Positions 32,989-41,852 of a stretch of 64,000 nt of DNA are shown here, in pieces (position 1 is the first letter of the stretch; every line of letters starts with the position of its first letter). Source of the DNA: Gryllotalpicola daejeonensis (lineage in GTDB: Bacteria > Actinomycetota > Actinomycetes > Actinomycetales > Microbacteriaceae). The stretch lies in NCBI RefSeq assembly GCF_039538145.1, contig NZ_BAABBV010000001.1, forward strand, positions 186,001-250,000. The letters run 5' to 3'. Below the pieces are notes generated by a model. That model worked only from the letters and a program-made list of their open reading frames with translations. It did not search any database and was not told the origin of the DNA. The position numbers were made by a program, and so were the translations under genes.

Positions 32989-33555
32989 CTACAACCGGGC
33001 CGCAGGGGCGCCGTAGCGCAGTCCGTCGAGCAGCAGTTCGACCATGCGCCCGGCGCGTGCAGTGTCGGAACTGCCGGGCAGCGGCACCGACAGGTTGGCG
33101 ACGGCGCCGATCAGCTCGATCGCGTCGACGCCGCCGCGCATGACACGCGCGTCTGCGGCCGCGTCGAGCAGACGTTGCAGCGCGGGGGCTGCGTTGCTCT
33201 CGAAGTACTCCCGCAGCCCGCTGTATGCGGGGTCGCCCGAGTGCAGGGCCGCCCCGAGCCCGTGCTTGGTGGCCACGAACTCGGTGTAGCGCTGCACCCA
33301 CTGCCTGATCGCCTCGTCGGGCTCCTGCGTCTGCGCAAGCTGGTCGGCCAGGGCTGTGATGTCGTCGATCTCACGTCGGAACACCGCGACGATCAGGTCG
33401 GAGCGAAGGGGGAAGTGGCGGTAGAGAGTCGCGGTGCCGACACCGGCCCTGGCCGCGATCGCGCGCACGCCGACATCGACTCCGTGCGTGGTGAACTCCT
33501 CCTTCGCCGCGGCGAGGAGGGCGTCGACATTGCGCTGTGCGTCGGCGCGAGGCAT
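32989..33555 (-). CDS. TetR family regulator
   Basis: The 188-residue repressor has an N-terminal HTH (VGVRAIAARAGVGTATLYRHFPLRSDLIVAVF near 27-58) and an all-helical ligand domain. ATG 33555 is preceded by GGGAG about 9 bases upstream. It is divergent from the aldo/keto reductase gene across a region with three overlapping inverted repeats, so it probably represses that gene and itself. Confidence 0.92.
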   Translation of the reverse strand: MPRADAQRNVDALLAAAKEEFTTHGVDVGVRAIAARAGVGTATLYRHFPLRSDLIVAVFRREIDDITALADQLAQTQEPDEAIRQWVQRYTEFVATKHGLGAALHSGDPAYSGLREYFESNAAPALQRLLDAAADARVMRGGVDAIELIGAVANLSVPLPGSSDTARAGRMVELLLDGLRYGAPAARL

Positions 33556-33584
33556 CCGCAATTCTCCCAGGTTCGTTGATAAAC

Positions 33585-33628
33585 GGGACACTGTCCCATA
33601 TATTGGGACGTATCGGAACGTTGTTCCG
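33585..33628. promoter_or_regulatory. Cluster of three inverted repeats, TetR operators
   Basis: Three palindromes lie between the tetR and aldo/keto reductase genes: GGGACA-C-TGTCCC at 33585-33597, GTCCCA-TATAT-TGGGAC at 33593-33609 and CGGAAC-GTT-GTTCCG at 33614-33628. The first two share the GTCCC arm, so only one can be occupied at a time or two dimers bind on opposite faces. Confidence 0.75.
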
Positions 33629-33677
33629 TTTTCCATCGTCTCACGGCATTCGAACGGATGCCAGTAGGGGAGTAGCC

Positions 33678-34769
33678 ATGCAATACCGCACCCTCGGCCG
33701 CACGGGAATCAAGGTCAGCCCGTACGCGCTCGGAGCCATGATGCTCGGGTCGCTCGGCAACCCGGACCGGAGAGAGGGCATCCGGATCATCCATCGTGCG
33801 CTCGACGCAGGAATCAACTTCATCGACACCGCCGACCGCTACGGCGACTCCGAGGAGGTCGTGGGGGAGGCGCTCAAGGGGCGCCGCGACGCCGTCGTGC
33901 TCGCCACGAAGTTCTGGGGAGCCGTCGACGACGACCTCAACCACCGCGGTGCCTCACGCCGGTGGATCGTGCAGGCCGTGGAGCGCTCGCTGCGTCGCCT
34001 GCAGACCGACCACATCGATCTGTATCAGCTGCATCGCCCTGACCCCGAGACCGACATCGACGAGACGCTCTCTGCGCTCACGGACCTCGTGCGGCAGGGG
34101 AAGGTGAGGGCGATCGGCTCGTCGTCGATGCGCGGCTCCGAGATCGTCGAGGCGCAGTGGGTCGCCGAGCGCCGCGGCTTCGAGCGCTTCCGCACTGAGC
34201 AGCCGAACTATTCGATCCTCGATCGCGAGATCGAGCGTGAGATCCTGCCGGTCGCACAGCGCTACGGCATGGGAACCCTGGTGTACAGCCCGCTCGCCGG
34301 CGGCACGCTGACGGGCCGGTATCGGGCGGGGCAGCAGAACGACAACTTCCGGTCGGCGCGCACCGGGATGCGGCACTTCCGCGACGAGCGTCGTCTGGCC
34401 GCGGTCGAGCAGCTCGTCGCGCTGTCGGACGAGGTGGGCATCAAGCTGACGCACCTTGCGATGGCATTCGTCATCGCGCACCCGGGCGTGACCTCGGCGA
34501 TCGCCGGGCCCCGCACGATGGAGCAGCTCGAGGACACGCTGGCCGGCGTCGACGTCGCGCTCTCTGACGAGATCCTCGACCGCATCGACGCGATCGTGCC
34601 GCCGGGGGAGAGTGTCGGCGCGATGGACATGGTCTATCGCGGGCCGGAGGTTGGTGACTCAGGCATGCGCCGGCGCCGGGTGGCCGAGCGTGCGGCCGTC
34701 CCGGCCTCGCAGAGCCCCGCGCCAACGGTCGAAGGCCAGGCGGCGCCCATGACGCCGCCGACGAAATAG
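33678..34769 (+). CDS. Aldo/keto reductase
   Basis: The 363-residue TIM-barrel protein shows FIDTADRYGDSEEVVGEALKG with the catalytic Asp and Tyr near 50-55, the Lys in VLATKFWG near 77, and HIDLYQLHRPDP with His near 117. SAIAGPRTMEQLEDTLAGV near the C-terminus binds NADPH. The last 40 residues form an Ala/Pro-rich tail beyond the usual end of the family. AGGGGAG 7 bases upstream supports ATG 33678. It is probably induced on release of the divergent TetR. Confidence 0.92.
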   Translation: MQYRTLGRTGIKVSPYALGAMMLGSLGNPDRREGIRIIHRALDAGINFIDTADRYGDSEEVVGEALKGRRDAVVLATKFWGAVDDDLNHRGASRRWIVQAVERSLRRLQTDHIDLYQLHRPDPETDIDETLSALTDLVRQGKVRAIGSSSMRGSEIVEAQWVAERRGFERFRTEQPNYSILDREIEREILPVAQRYGMGTLVYSPLAGGTLTGRYRAGQQNDNFRSARTGMRHFRDERRLAAVEQLVALSDEVGIKLTHLAMAFVIAHPGVTSAIAGPRTMEQLEDTLAGVDVALSDEILDRIDAIVPPGESVGAMDMVYRGPEVGDSGMRRRRVAERAAVPASQSPAPTVEGQAAPMTPPTK

Positions 34770-34830
34770 CGTGTCGTGGTCGTCGGGCGCAGGCAGGGGA
34801 GTGCAGCGCGGTACGCGGCCACGGCGCGGC

Positions 34831-35271
34831 CTATCGCGATGAGACGAGCGCCCCGGTCTCGTCGAACCTCAGCCAGTGGCCCTGGGAGACGACCTCGGGC
34901 TCGACGGCCGCGTCGGTGACGAGCAGCGCGCTCGCATCATCGAGGAACCAGACGGGCGCTTTGAGGCGAGCGGCGGATTCGGCGGCCCACTCATCCGTCG
35001 CCCACGGGAAGAATGACGCGCCGAGATGTGGCATGAGCACCCAGTCGAGGAGCGGAAGGGCGGGGCCCACTGCCGAGAGCCCCAGCATGTTGATCTCGTC
35101 GCGCGCGGCCTCGAAGGTGTCGACCACGTCGTTGTGCCGGCGCGAGAAGATCATCGAGCCGGCGCTCCAGCCGACATAGACCTTCGCGTCGAGCAGCTCG
35201 CACAGCAGGCGAGCCAGGCCGGTCGACGTCCATGCGTGGGGTTCCGAATCGATTACTTGACATAACTGGCA
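34831..35271 (-). pseudogene. Truncated peptidase S51 / class I glutamine amidotransferase-like gene
   Basis: The open frame encodes 146 residues with the nucleophile block KVYVGWSAGSM near residue 31-41 and the PHLGASF histidine segment, typical of S51 (PepE-like) peptidases. Full-length members have about 200-230 residues with about 80-115 before the Ser. Here homology begins only near TGLARLLCEL (about 35230), and an in-frame TAA lies at 35272-35274. There is no ATG or GTG before the active site. The N-terminal third is therefore lost. It is probably a remnant. Confidence 0.75.
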
Positions 35272-35530
35272 TTATCGGAAACTGGCGATCCGGGTTCGTG
35301 ACGATGGCCGCCGGTCGCCATTCGACGAGAGGATCCGTCAACCCTGCGTTGGCTGCGTCCACGCCGACGGGCTGTGCCTGACGCCTCACCGTCGCGGCTC
35401 GAGTCGGTGAGCGGCCGCCGCCGCGCCGATACGCGAGAAACAAGCCTGCGACGTTTCGCAAGTCGTGTCTGTTTGCCGACCGATATGCGTTCGTCTAGAT
35501 TCGGGCTGGAAGAAAGCAGAGGTCACTTCT
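35272..35530. other. Gene-free interval with lower GC at its left end
   Basis: No convincing gene is present. The first 30 bases are AT-rich compared with the surroundings and include TTGACA at 35257-35262 just inside the pseudogene. This looks like a junction left by a past rearrangement. The right end carries the promoter and the GAGGT ribosome site of the lipoprotein gene. Confidence 0.5.
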
Positions 35531-36166
35531 ATGTGGCAACGACGAGCACACCGCGCCGGTCTCGCAGCGACGGCACTTCTGCTGGCGGCGGGATCGTCGC
35601 TCACGGCGTGCACGGGCACGCACGCAAGCGCGCACGCTGCTCCTCCGGCAAGAACATCGAGCCCGAGTGCGTCAGCCAGCGCAGATGCCGCGCCGCAGTT
35701 TCCGGTGGCCGACCCGGGGGCAAAGGTCGACGCGGCTTCACAGCACAAAGCGGACGGCTGGCTGGCCGGGGCTGTCGTCCCGCCCGGCGCAGCGAAGTCC
35801 GGCACCCAACCCGCGGGCGTCGCCGACGGCGCCGGCACTGAGATGTGGTGCGCGCCGATGGCGGATGCCGTCGGGTACTGGACGCTTCCCCACATGTCGG
35901 CCGACGACACGATGGCCTGGCTGGAGTCGCACCCGAGCGCGGGCATGAAGGTCTATGCCGCCACTGGCAACGTGCGAGTGGGCGACGAGACCAACGTCGG
36001 CGGATTCGTCGTGGACGAGCCGTCGCTGTTGTCGCTGGAAGCCCTGATTTTCACTGTCACGCCGATCGGCTCCGGTTCAGGTATCCGCGCAGACGCGTTC
36101 ACGAAGGCCGCCGACTCGGTCTGCGCCACCGCACCGCCGGGAACCGAGCTCGGGATCGGCGGCTGA
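35531..36166 (+). CDS. Secreted lipoprotein of unknown function
   Basis: The 211-residue protein has a signal peptide with a lipobox-like end (SSLTAC, Cys27), then a Ser/Ala-rich linker (30-52) and a globular domain. Trp, Cys and Met (GTEMWCAPMADAV near 103-115) and a second Cys near 199 suggest one disulfide. I do not recognise the family. GAGGT precedes ATG 35531. The frame could start further upstream, but only this start gives a normal signal peptide. Confidence 0.72.
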   Translation: MWQRRAHRAGLAATALLLAAGSSLTACTGTHASAHAAPPARTSSPSASASADAAPQFPVADPGAKVDAASQHKADGWLAGAVVPPGAAKSGTQPAGVADGAGTEMWCAPMADAVGYWTLPHMSADDTMAWLESHPSAGMKVYAATGNVRVGDETNVGGFVVDEPSLLSLEALIFTVTPIGSGSGIRADAFTKAADSVCATAPPGTELGIGG

Positions 36167-36171
36167 CGCGC

Positions 36172-36852
36172 TCAGTTCGCGGCATCTCCGGTCCGGACCA
36201 GGAGTAGTTGCGGGTGCTGCGGGTCGTCGTTGTCGATCACGATGCTCGCTCGAGCCCGCGGATTCTGCTCCGTGAGGTAGATGTCGCAGGCCGCCATGTA
36301 GCGCCGCTCGTAGGCGTCGCGCGCTGCGTCGTCGCCGCCCAGGCGTTCCGAGTCGCGCCGCACGCCGCGTTCGACAGCACGTCGCCTTGGCACGTCGAGG
36401 AAGATCACCTCGTCCCAGCAGGCACGCAGTTCGTCGCGTTGCAGGAACGTCTCATCGAAGACGACGATCGCGTTCCTGGGCGCAACAGCGAATCTCGGCT
36501 CGACTTCGTCGGTCGCCAGGTCGTGAACATGCGCGGCGTACCGCAGGTCGCCGCCAGGGCCGAGCGGCTCGAGCGTCAGCCGTCGCAGAGAGGCGAAGTC
36601 GAACGCGTCCTCGTAGTAGCCGCGAGCCGAGTCTCTCCCCCTCTGGTAGCGAATCTTCCTCACGTTATGGAAGCCGTCCGGGTCGAGGTGGATGACCGGG
36701 CGTTCGGTTTTGGCGAGCCGTGCGGCGAGCTCGGCCGCGAAGGTCGTCTTCCCGGCTCCGCAGACGCCGTCGACACCGACTCGCAGCGGATGCCCCGGAT
36801 CTCGTGCGGCGAGCGCTGTGGCGACCTGATCCAGCAACTCCGCTCGTTCCAC
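36172..36852 (-). CDS. Uridine kinase-like P-loop kinase
   Basis: The 226-residue protein has a Walker A loop GVCGAGKTT near 29-37, then HLDPDGFHN near 55-63 and a FDETFLQRDEL segment near 133-143, as in uridine kinase/phosphoribulokinase-like proteins. The lid segment is LDVPRRRAVERGVRRD. Stand-alone actinobacterial members are of uncertain substrate. The start is a GTG after GGGGAG. Confidence 0.8.
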   Translation of the reverse strand: MERAELLDQVATALAARDPGHPLRVGVDGVCGAGKTTFAAELAARLAKTERPVIHLDPDGFHNVRKIRYQRGRDSARGYYEDAFDFASLRRLTLEPLGPGGDLRYAAHVHDLATDEVEPRFAVAPRNAIVVFDETFLQRDELRACWDEVIFLDVPRRRAVERGVRRDSERLGGDDAARDAYERRYMAACDIYLTEQNPRARASIVIDNDDPQHPQLLLVRTGDAAN

Positions 36853-36860
36853 GCCGCTCC

Positions 36861-36897
36861 CCTGCCTTGCGAGCCGGTTCCTGCCTTGCGAACCGGT
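36861..36897. repeat. Tandem 18-base direct repeat in a divergent promoter
   Basis: CCTGCCTTGCGAGCCGGT at 36861-36878 is repeated at 36880-36897 with one mismatch (period 19). It lies between the kinase and DJ-1/PfpI genes. Confidence 0.7.
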
Positions 36898-36913
36898 GGA
36901 ATGACGCTATCGG

Positions 36914-36919
36914 TACCTT
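36914..36919 (+). promoter_or_regulatory. Putative leaderless -10 element of the DJ-1/PfpI gene
   Basis: TACCTT ends 6 bases before ATG 36926 and no Shine-Dalgarno is present. Confidence 0.4.
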
Positions 36920-36925
36920 TGCTGC

Positions 36926-37516
36926 ATGACCCACCGCGTCCAGATCCTCGCCTTCGACGGCATGGAAGTGCTCGACTACGCCGGCCCGTACGAGGTGTTC
37001 AACGTCGCGGGCGAGCTGACGACGCCGAGCGCGTTCTCGGTGGCATCCGTCGGGGTCACGGCGCGCCCAGTCGGTCGCGGCGGCTTCGCGGTCATCCCCG
37101 ACTTCACGCTCCAGGACGCGCCCGCCGCCGACATCCTCGTCATCCCCGGCGGCCGCGGGTCGCGCGCGCTGCAACGCGATGAGCGCGTGCTCACCTGGGT
37201 TCGCGAGCGGGCCGGGGATGCCTCGCTGCTGCTCACCGTGTGCACGGGTGCGCTCATCGCCGGCTCTGCGGGGCTGCTCGACGGACTCGAGGCGACCACG
37301 CACCACGGTGCGTTCGACGAGCTTCAGGCCGCATCGCCCACGACCACGATTCTGCGAGGCCGCCGCTTCGTGCGCTCGTCCGATCGCATCCGCACCTCGG
37401 CCGGCGTGTCCGCCGGGACCGACCTTGCGCTGGCGATCGTCGGCGAGCTCGCGGGCGACGATGCCCGCGCCGCGGTCGAGGATGAGATGGAGTGGATGTG
37501 GCCTGACCGCGGCTGA
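36926..37516 (+). CDS. DJ-1/PfpI family protein
   Basis: The 196-residue protein has the DJ-1/PfpI fold: ILAFDGMEVLDYAGPYEVF near 7-25 with the conserved acidic residue, the GGRGSRAL oxyanion segment near 75 and the nucleophile elbow LTVCTGALIAG near 102-112 with Cys near 105. It resembles the sensor half of GlxA-type AraC regulators and isonitrile hydratases, but has no DNA-binding domain. The reaction is unknown. Confidence 0.88.
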   Translation: MTHRVQILAFDGMEVLDYAGPYEVFNVAGELTTPSAFSVASVGVTARPVGRGGFAVIPDFTLQDAPAADILVIPGGRGSRALQRDERVLTWVRERAGDASLLLTVCTGALIAGSAGLLDGLEATTHHGAFDELQAASPTTTILRGRRFVRSSDRIRTSAGVSAGTDLALAIVGELAGDDARAAVEDEMEWMWPDRG

Positions 37517-37542
37517 CCCGTGCCACTCCCCCGTGATCCCGC

Positions 37543-37548
37543 TAGGTT
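37543..37548 (+). promoter_or_regulatory. Putative leaderless -10 element of the VOC gene
   Basis: TAGGTT ends 6 bases before ATG 37555 and no Shine-Dalgarno is present. Confidence 0.45.
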
Positions 37549-37554
37549 CGCCGC

Positions 37555-37929
37555 ATGGCATCTCGTTTCTCTGAACTCGTGATCAAGTGCGAGGACCCGC
37601 AGCGACTGGCGGAGTTCTGGGCCGAGGTTCTCGGCTTCACCGTGATCGACAGCGGGGAGGGCTACGCCGAAGTCGGGCCCGCCGAAGGCTTCGGCGGCCT
37701 GCAGCCGACGCTGTTCTTCGTCGTGAGCACCGATCCGCGACCCGAGCGGCTGCGGCTGCACATCGACCTGAACCCGACCGACCGTGATCAGGACGCAGAG
37801 CTGGAACGACTGCTGAGCATCGGCGCCCGGCCGGCGGATGTGGGCCAGACCGGCGAGGAATCCTGGCACGTCCTGCAGGATCCTGAGGGCAATGAGTTCT
37901 GCCTGCTCAAGCCACGGGTCGCGAGCTGA
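37555..37929 (+). CDS. VOC family protein (glyoxalase-like)
   Basis: The 124-residue protein is a single vicinal-oxygen-chelate module pair: ELVIKCEDPQRLAEFWAEVLGF near 7-28, LRLHIDLNPTDRD near 64-76 and the DPEGNEFCLL ending near 109-118. It matches the glyoxalase-like domain common in actinobacteria. Substrate and resistance role are unknown. Confidence 0.88.
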   Translation: MASRFSELVIKCEDPQRLAEFWAEVLGFTVIDSGEGYAEVGPAEGFGGLQPTLFFVVSTDPRPERLRLHIDLNPTDRDQDAELERLLSIGARPADVGQTGEESWHVLQDPEGNEFCLLKPRVAS

Positions 37930-38063
37930 GAACCGTCAGCACTCCCCCAGTTCATCTGCCCGAAACCGGATGCCCAGGTTATCCGGAGGTATGGGTTCCG
38001 TTTTCGACCTAGAGTAAACGGAGTACTTCTCTCCGAATCCAGCTCTAGTCCTCGGGAGCCCTC

Positions 38064-39587
38064 TTGTCTGCTACCGCCGTCGCGCCCACTGTGAGCGCCG
38101 ATCCGCACGCCGAGCATCACCACTCGCGTCGCTGGATCATCCTCGTCGTGCTGGCACTGGCCCAGCTCATGGTCATCCTCGACTCCACCGTCGTGAACAT
38201 CGCTCTGCCGACTGCGCAGAAGGCCCTCTCGTTCAGCGACAACGACCGCCAGTGGATCATCACCGGCTACACCCTCGCCTTCGGCAGCCTGCTGCTCTTC
38301 GCCGGCCGTCTTGCCGACCTCTTCGGCCGCAAATGGGCGCTGATCATCGGCCTCGCCGGCTTCGCGCTGGCCTCCGCCTTCGGCGGCCTCGCCACCAACT
38401 TCGCGATGCTGGTCTCGGCGCGCGTCGTGCAGGGCGCCTTCGGTGCGATCCTGGCCCCTGCCGTGCTCGCGATCCTCACCACGACGTTCGTCGACGGCAA
38501 GGAGCGCGGCCGCGCCTTCGGCATCTTCGGCGCCATCGGCGGCGGCGGCGCCGCGCTCGGGCTGCTGCTCGGCGGCGTGCTGACCGAGTACTTCTCGTGG
38601 CGCGCGACCATGTTCGTGAACATCTTCTTCGCGATTCCTGCTCTGATCGGCGCCTTCGTGCTGCTGCGCCACAGCGCCAGCGCCCATCGCCCGAAGCTCG
38701 ACCTGCCGGGCGCGGTCACCATCACGGCCGGCCTCTTCGCCCTCGTCTACGGTTTCTCACTCGCCGACACCGACGGCTGGGGCGACGGCAAGACGATCGG
38801 GTTCCTGATCGCCGCAGGCATCCTGCTCATCGCCTTCGTCATCATCGAAGCCCGCTCGAAGCACGCCCTGCTTCCGCTGCGCATCGTGCTCGACCGCAAC
38901 CGCGGCGGCGGCCTGCTCGCCATGTTCCTCGCGACCACCGGTATGTTCGGCGTGTTCCTGTTCATGACCTACTACCTGCAGTCGAACCTCGGCTACAGCG
39001 CGGTCAAGACCGGTGTCGCCTTCCTGCCGCTGCCTGGCGCGATCGTGCTCACCGCGGCCGTGATCATGCCGCGGCTGCAGCGCCGGGTGAGCCCGAAGAT
39101 CCTCGTGCCCATCGGAATGCTGCTCGGCGCGATCGGTCTCGCGACCTTCACCCACATCGGCGTCGTCGGCGACTACGCCAAGGACGTGCTGCCCGGCCTC
39201 ATCCTGCTCGGCCTCGGCATGGGCACGCTGTTCTCGATCGCGATGAGCATCTCGACCCTGCGCCTCGACCCTGAGGACGCCGGCGTCGGCTCGGCCACCG
39301 TCAACACGGTGCAGCAGGTCGGCGGTTCGATCGGCACCGCACTGCTCAACACCATCGCGACCAGTACGATCACCGCGTACGTGACCGACCACCTCGCGAA
39401 GGCGGTCACCAAGCAGGCAGCGCTCGCCGTGCAGGCGCAGGGCGCGATCGAGGGGTACCACGTGGCGTTCTGGCTCGCGGCGGCGATCTTCGCGGGCGGT
39501 GCAGTGGTCACAGCGCTCGTGCTGCGCCGCGGCGTGCCGGAAGAATTCGTCCACTCCTCGGGCGAGCCTGCAATGATTCACGCATAG
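38064..39587 (+). CDS. DHA2 family MFS multidrug exporter
   Basis: The 507-residue protein has 14 predicted transmembrane helices. DHA2 motifs include LDSTVVNIALPTAQ near 38-51, GRLADLFGRKW near 79-89 and motif C GAIGGGGAALGLLLGGVL near 156-173. It should export drugs or metabolites with proton exchange. The start is TTG with GGAG 6 bases upstream. A TetR gene follows after 34 bases and probably controls it. CGGAG and CTCCG half sites at 38019-38035 are a weak operator candidate. Confidence 0.93.
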   Translation: MSATAVAPTVSADPHAEHHHSRRWIILVVLALAQLMVILDSTVVNIALPTAQKALSFSDNDRQWIITGYTLAFGSLLLFAGRLADLFGRKWALIIGLAGFALASAFGGLATNFAMLVSARVVQGAFGAILAPAVLAILTTTFVDGKERGRAFGIFGAIGGGGAALGLLLGGVLTEYFSWRATMFVNIFFAIPALIGAFVLLRHSASAHRPKLDLPGAVTITAGLFALVYGFSLADTDGWGDGKTIGFLIAAGILLIAFVIIEARSKHALLPLRIVLDRNRGGGLLAMFLATTGMFGVFLFMTYYLQSNLGYSAVKTGVAFLPLPGAIVLTAAVIMPRLQRRVSPKILVPIGMLLGAIGLATFTHIGVVGDYAKDVLPGLILLGLGMGTLFSIAMSISTLRLDPEDAGVGSATVNTVQQVGGSIGTALLNTIATSTITAYVTDHLAKAVTKQAALAVQAQGAIEGYHVAFWLAAAIFAGGAVVTALVLRRGVPEEFVHSSGEPAMIHA

Positions 39588-39621
39588 GCATGCGCCGATG
39601 CGGCCGGGAAGGAGAACCAGT

Positions 39622-40296
39622 GTGACTCACACTGCGGATTCCCCTACCCGGCCGCTTCGCCGTGATGCGGCCCGCAACCGCAGTCTTCTACTCGACGCGG
39701 GCCGTGAGGTGTTCGCGGCCCGCGGCCTCGAGGCGACGCTCGACGAGATCGCCCACCATGCCGGCGTCGGCGTCGGCACCGCCTATCGCCATTTCGCCAA
39801 CAAGCAGGAGCTCGCCGCCGCGATCTTCGCCGACGACTTCGAGCAGCTGGTCGAGTCGGCGAATGCGGCACTCGAGGTCGAGGACCCGTGGGAAGCGCTG
39901 GTCGGCTTCGTCGAGTCGACGATCGAGAAGCAGGCCGAAGACCGCGGCCTGCACGACCTCATCATGGCCGGAACCATGGGCGACCAGTCGCTGCACGTCG
40001 ACGGCAAGTTCGAGACGGTGCGCGAGGCGCTGTTCGAGCCCGTCACGGCTCTCGTCGAGCGAGCGAAGAAGAACGGATGCCTGAGGGCAGACGCCTCCGC
40101 CACCGACATCGCCGCCATCCTCCTCATGATGGGCACGACCTTCGCCGCGAGTGATGCGGTCGGGCGCCCGGTCTGGAAGCGCTACCTGTGGCTGCTGCTC
40201 GACGGGCTGCGCAACTCCCAGTGCGGCAAGCTTCCCGAGGCGGCGTTCAGTGTCGACGAGCTCGACGCCGCTCTTGCGGCGATGAAGAAACACTGA
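39622..40296 (+). CDS. TetR family regulator, likely of the DHA2 exporter
   Basis: The 224-residue protein has a TetR HTH (LEATLDEIAHHAGVGVGTAYRHFANKQELAAAIF near 35-68) followed by a helical ligand domain. The frame also has ATG 39598, but GGAAGGAG at 39607-39614 fits the GTG at 39622, so I use that. It is co-directional and close to the exporter gene, a common arrangement of exporter and repressor. Confidence 0.92.
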   Translation: MTHTADSPTRPLRRDAARNRSLLLDAGREVFAARGLEATLDEIAHHAGVGVGTAYRHFANKQELAAAIFADDFEQLVESANAALEVEDPWEALVGFVESTIEKQAEDRGLHDLIMAGTMGDQSLHVDGKFETVREALFEPVTALVERAKKNGCLRADASATDIAAILLMMGTTFAASDAVGRPVWKRYLWLLLDGLRNSQCGKLPEAAFSVDELDAALAAMKKH

Positions 40297-40309
40297 TTCG
40301 CTCACCGCC

Positions 40310-40933
40310 ATGGGTGAGATCCACATCGACCTCTTCACCACCGTGGACCTCGTGGCGCAGGCTCCCGGTGGCCCCGAGGAGGATGACGAGGGCGGGTTCC
40401 CCTGGGGCGGCTGGCAGGCTCCGCTGATCGATGAGGTCGTGGGCCAATGGGTCGGGGCCGGCATGGAAACACTCGACGCCCTGCTGCTCGGTCGCAAGAC
40501 CTACGACATCTTCGCCGCGTACTGGCCGCACCAGTCGGATCAGATCGGCACCCTGTTCAACCGGATCCCGAAGTACGTCGCCTCCCGGGGCGCTCCGGCG
40601 CTGGAGTGGAGCGGGACGACGCAGCTCGGCACCGATCTCGCCGCAGAGGTGGCACAGCTGCGCGAGCGGCACGCGAGCACCCACGTGATCGGCAGCCTCG
40701 ACTTCGTGCAGACCCTGCTGCGCGAGCGGCTCTTCGACTTCCTGAACCTCTGGGTGCACCCGATCATCCTCGGCACGGGCAAGAAGGTGTTCGAGAGCGG
40801 TGCCGTGCCCGCCTCGCTCGCGCTCGTCGAGCCCGCGGCCACCTCGCCGAACGGGGTGGTCCAGCTGCGCTATCGGCTGACCGACCGCGACGTGACGACC
40901 GGTGACATGGCTGCGGTCGTGCAGGAAGGCTGA
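40310..40933 (+). CDS. Dihydrofolate reductase family protein (RibD C-terminal-like)
   Basis: The 207-residue protein has the DHFR/RibD-C fold marks: ALLLGRKTYDIFAAYWP near 57-73, then THVIGSLDFVQTLLRE near 124-139 and LNLWVHPIILGTGKKVF near 145-161. Such proteins reduce unknown substrates with NADPH. It follows the TetR gene closely and may be in the same transcript. Confidence 0.9.
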   Translation: MGEIHIDLFTTVDLVAQAPGGPEEDDEGGFPWGGWQAPLIDEVVGQWVGAGMETLDALLLGRKTYDIFAAYWPHQSDQIGTLFNRIPKYVASRGAPALEWSGTTQLGTDLAAEVAQLRERHASTHVIGSLDFVQTLLRERLFDFLNLWVHPIILGTGKKVFESGAVPASLALVEPAATSPNGVVQLRYRLTDRDVTTGDMAAVVQEG

Positions 40934-40936
40934 GCC

Positions 40937-41806
40937 TCAGCGCAGCAACCGCGCGACTTCGCCGGCGTTCGCCGCGAAGCCCTCGAGATCGTCGAGGTTC
41001 GTGCGCGACTGCAGCAGCACCGAGGTCGCACCCGCTTCGAACACCTCGCGCACCGTCGCCGCGACCTGCTCGACTGAACCGGCCGCGGCATAGCGCCGCT
41101 CCCCCGTCATCCGCCAGGCATCGAACTCGGTCTCCATGCGCTCGGCGGCGCCGTCGCCGAAATCCGCCATCAGGAACACCGCGACGTCGAAGGGGCCGTC
41201 GATTCCGGCATCCGATCTCGCCTGCGTCGCGCGCGCCACGCTGTCACGCACCATGCCCGCGCTCCAGCCGCCGGTCAGGACGATGCCGTCGGCGACCTCG
41301 CCGACGAGCGCGGTCGTCTTGGGTCCCTCGGCGGCACCGAGGATGCGAACGGGCGCCGCGGGCGGCCAGTCGAGCTTGACGCGGTCGAGGTTCACGTAGC
41401 GGCCGGAGACCGTTACCTCTTCGCCCGCGAGCAGCCGCCGCAGCGCCGGCACGTATTCGCGCATGAGGGTGAGCGGTGAGGCCACGCGGGCGCCCGCCTG
41501 CCCCATCCAGTCGAGCACCCCGTGGCCGAGGCCGAAGCGCGGCCTGCCGGGGAAGAGCCGCTCGATCAGCGCGGCCTCCATCGCGAGCAGCGCCACGTTG
41601 CGCAACGGCATGGGCAGAATGCCGACGCCCACTCTCAGCCGCTCGGTGACCGAGAGCGCCGCCACGATCGAGGCGATGCCGCTCTCTTTGAAGCAGTCCT
41701 CCCACACCCAGAACTCGTCGAGGCCGGCGCGTTCGGCGGCGAGCGCCGCTTCGCGCAGCCGCTCGGGGGCCGACCACGGTTGGAAGATCACACCGAGTGA
41801 TGTCAT
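40937..41806 (-). CDS. LLM class F420-dependent oxidoreductase
   Basis: The 289-residue luciferase-like protein has LGVIFQPWSAPERLREAALA, DEFWVWEDCFKES near 31-43 and the FGLGHGVLDWMGQAGAR segment near 95-111 typical of F420-dependent enzymes. VADGIVLTGGWS near 172 lies in the barrel. The substrate is unknown. It is divergent from the pterin dehydratase fusion gene. Confidence 0.87.
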   Translation of the reverse strand: MTSLGVIFQPWSAPERLREAALAAERAGLDEFWVWEDCFKESGIASIVAALSVTERLRVGVGILPMPLRNVALLAMEAALIERLFPGRPRFGLGHGVLDWMGQAGARVASPLTLMREYVPALRRLLAGEEVTVSGRYVNLDRVKLDWPPAAPVRILGAAEGPKTTALVGEVADGIVLTGGWSAGMVRDSVARATQARSDAGIDGPFDVAVFLMADFGDGAAERMETEFDAWRMTGERRYAAAGSVEQVAATVREVFEAGATSVLLQSRTNLDDLEGFAANAGEVARLLR

Positions 41807-41839
41807 GCCACGAGGCTAGAGGGCGCCACCGACAACGCG

Positions 41840-41845
41840 TACGGT
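41840..41845 (+). promoter_or_regulatory. Putative leaderless -10 element of the pterin dehydratase fusion
   Basis: TACGGT ends 7 bases before ATG 41853, which supports that start over the GTG at 41844. Confidence 0.45.
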
Positions 41846-41852
41846 GTGGCGC

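Noticed and set aside
34991..35461. Minus-strand 156-codon frame overlapping the S51 remnant
   Set aside because: It is in a different frame from the S51 homology and has no recognisable domain.
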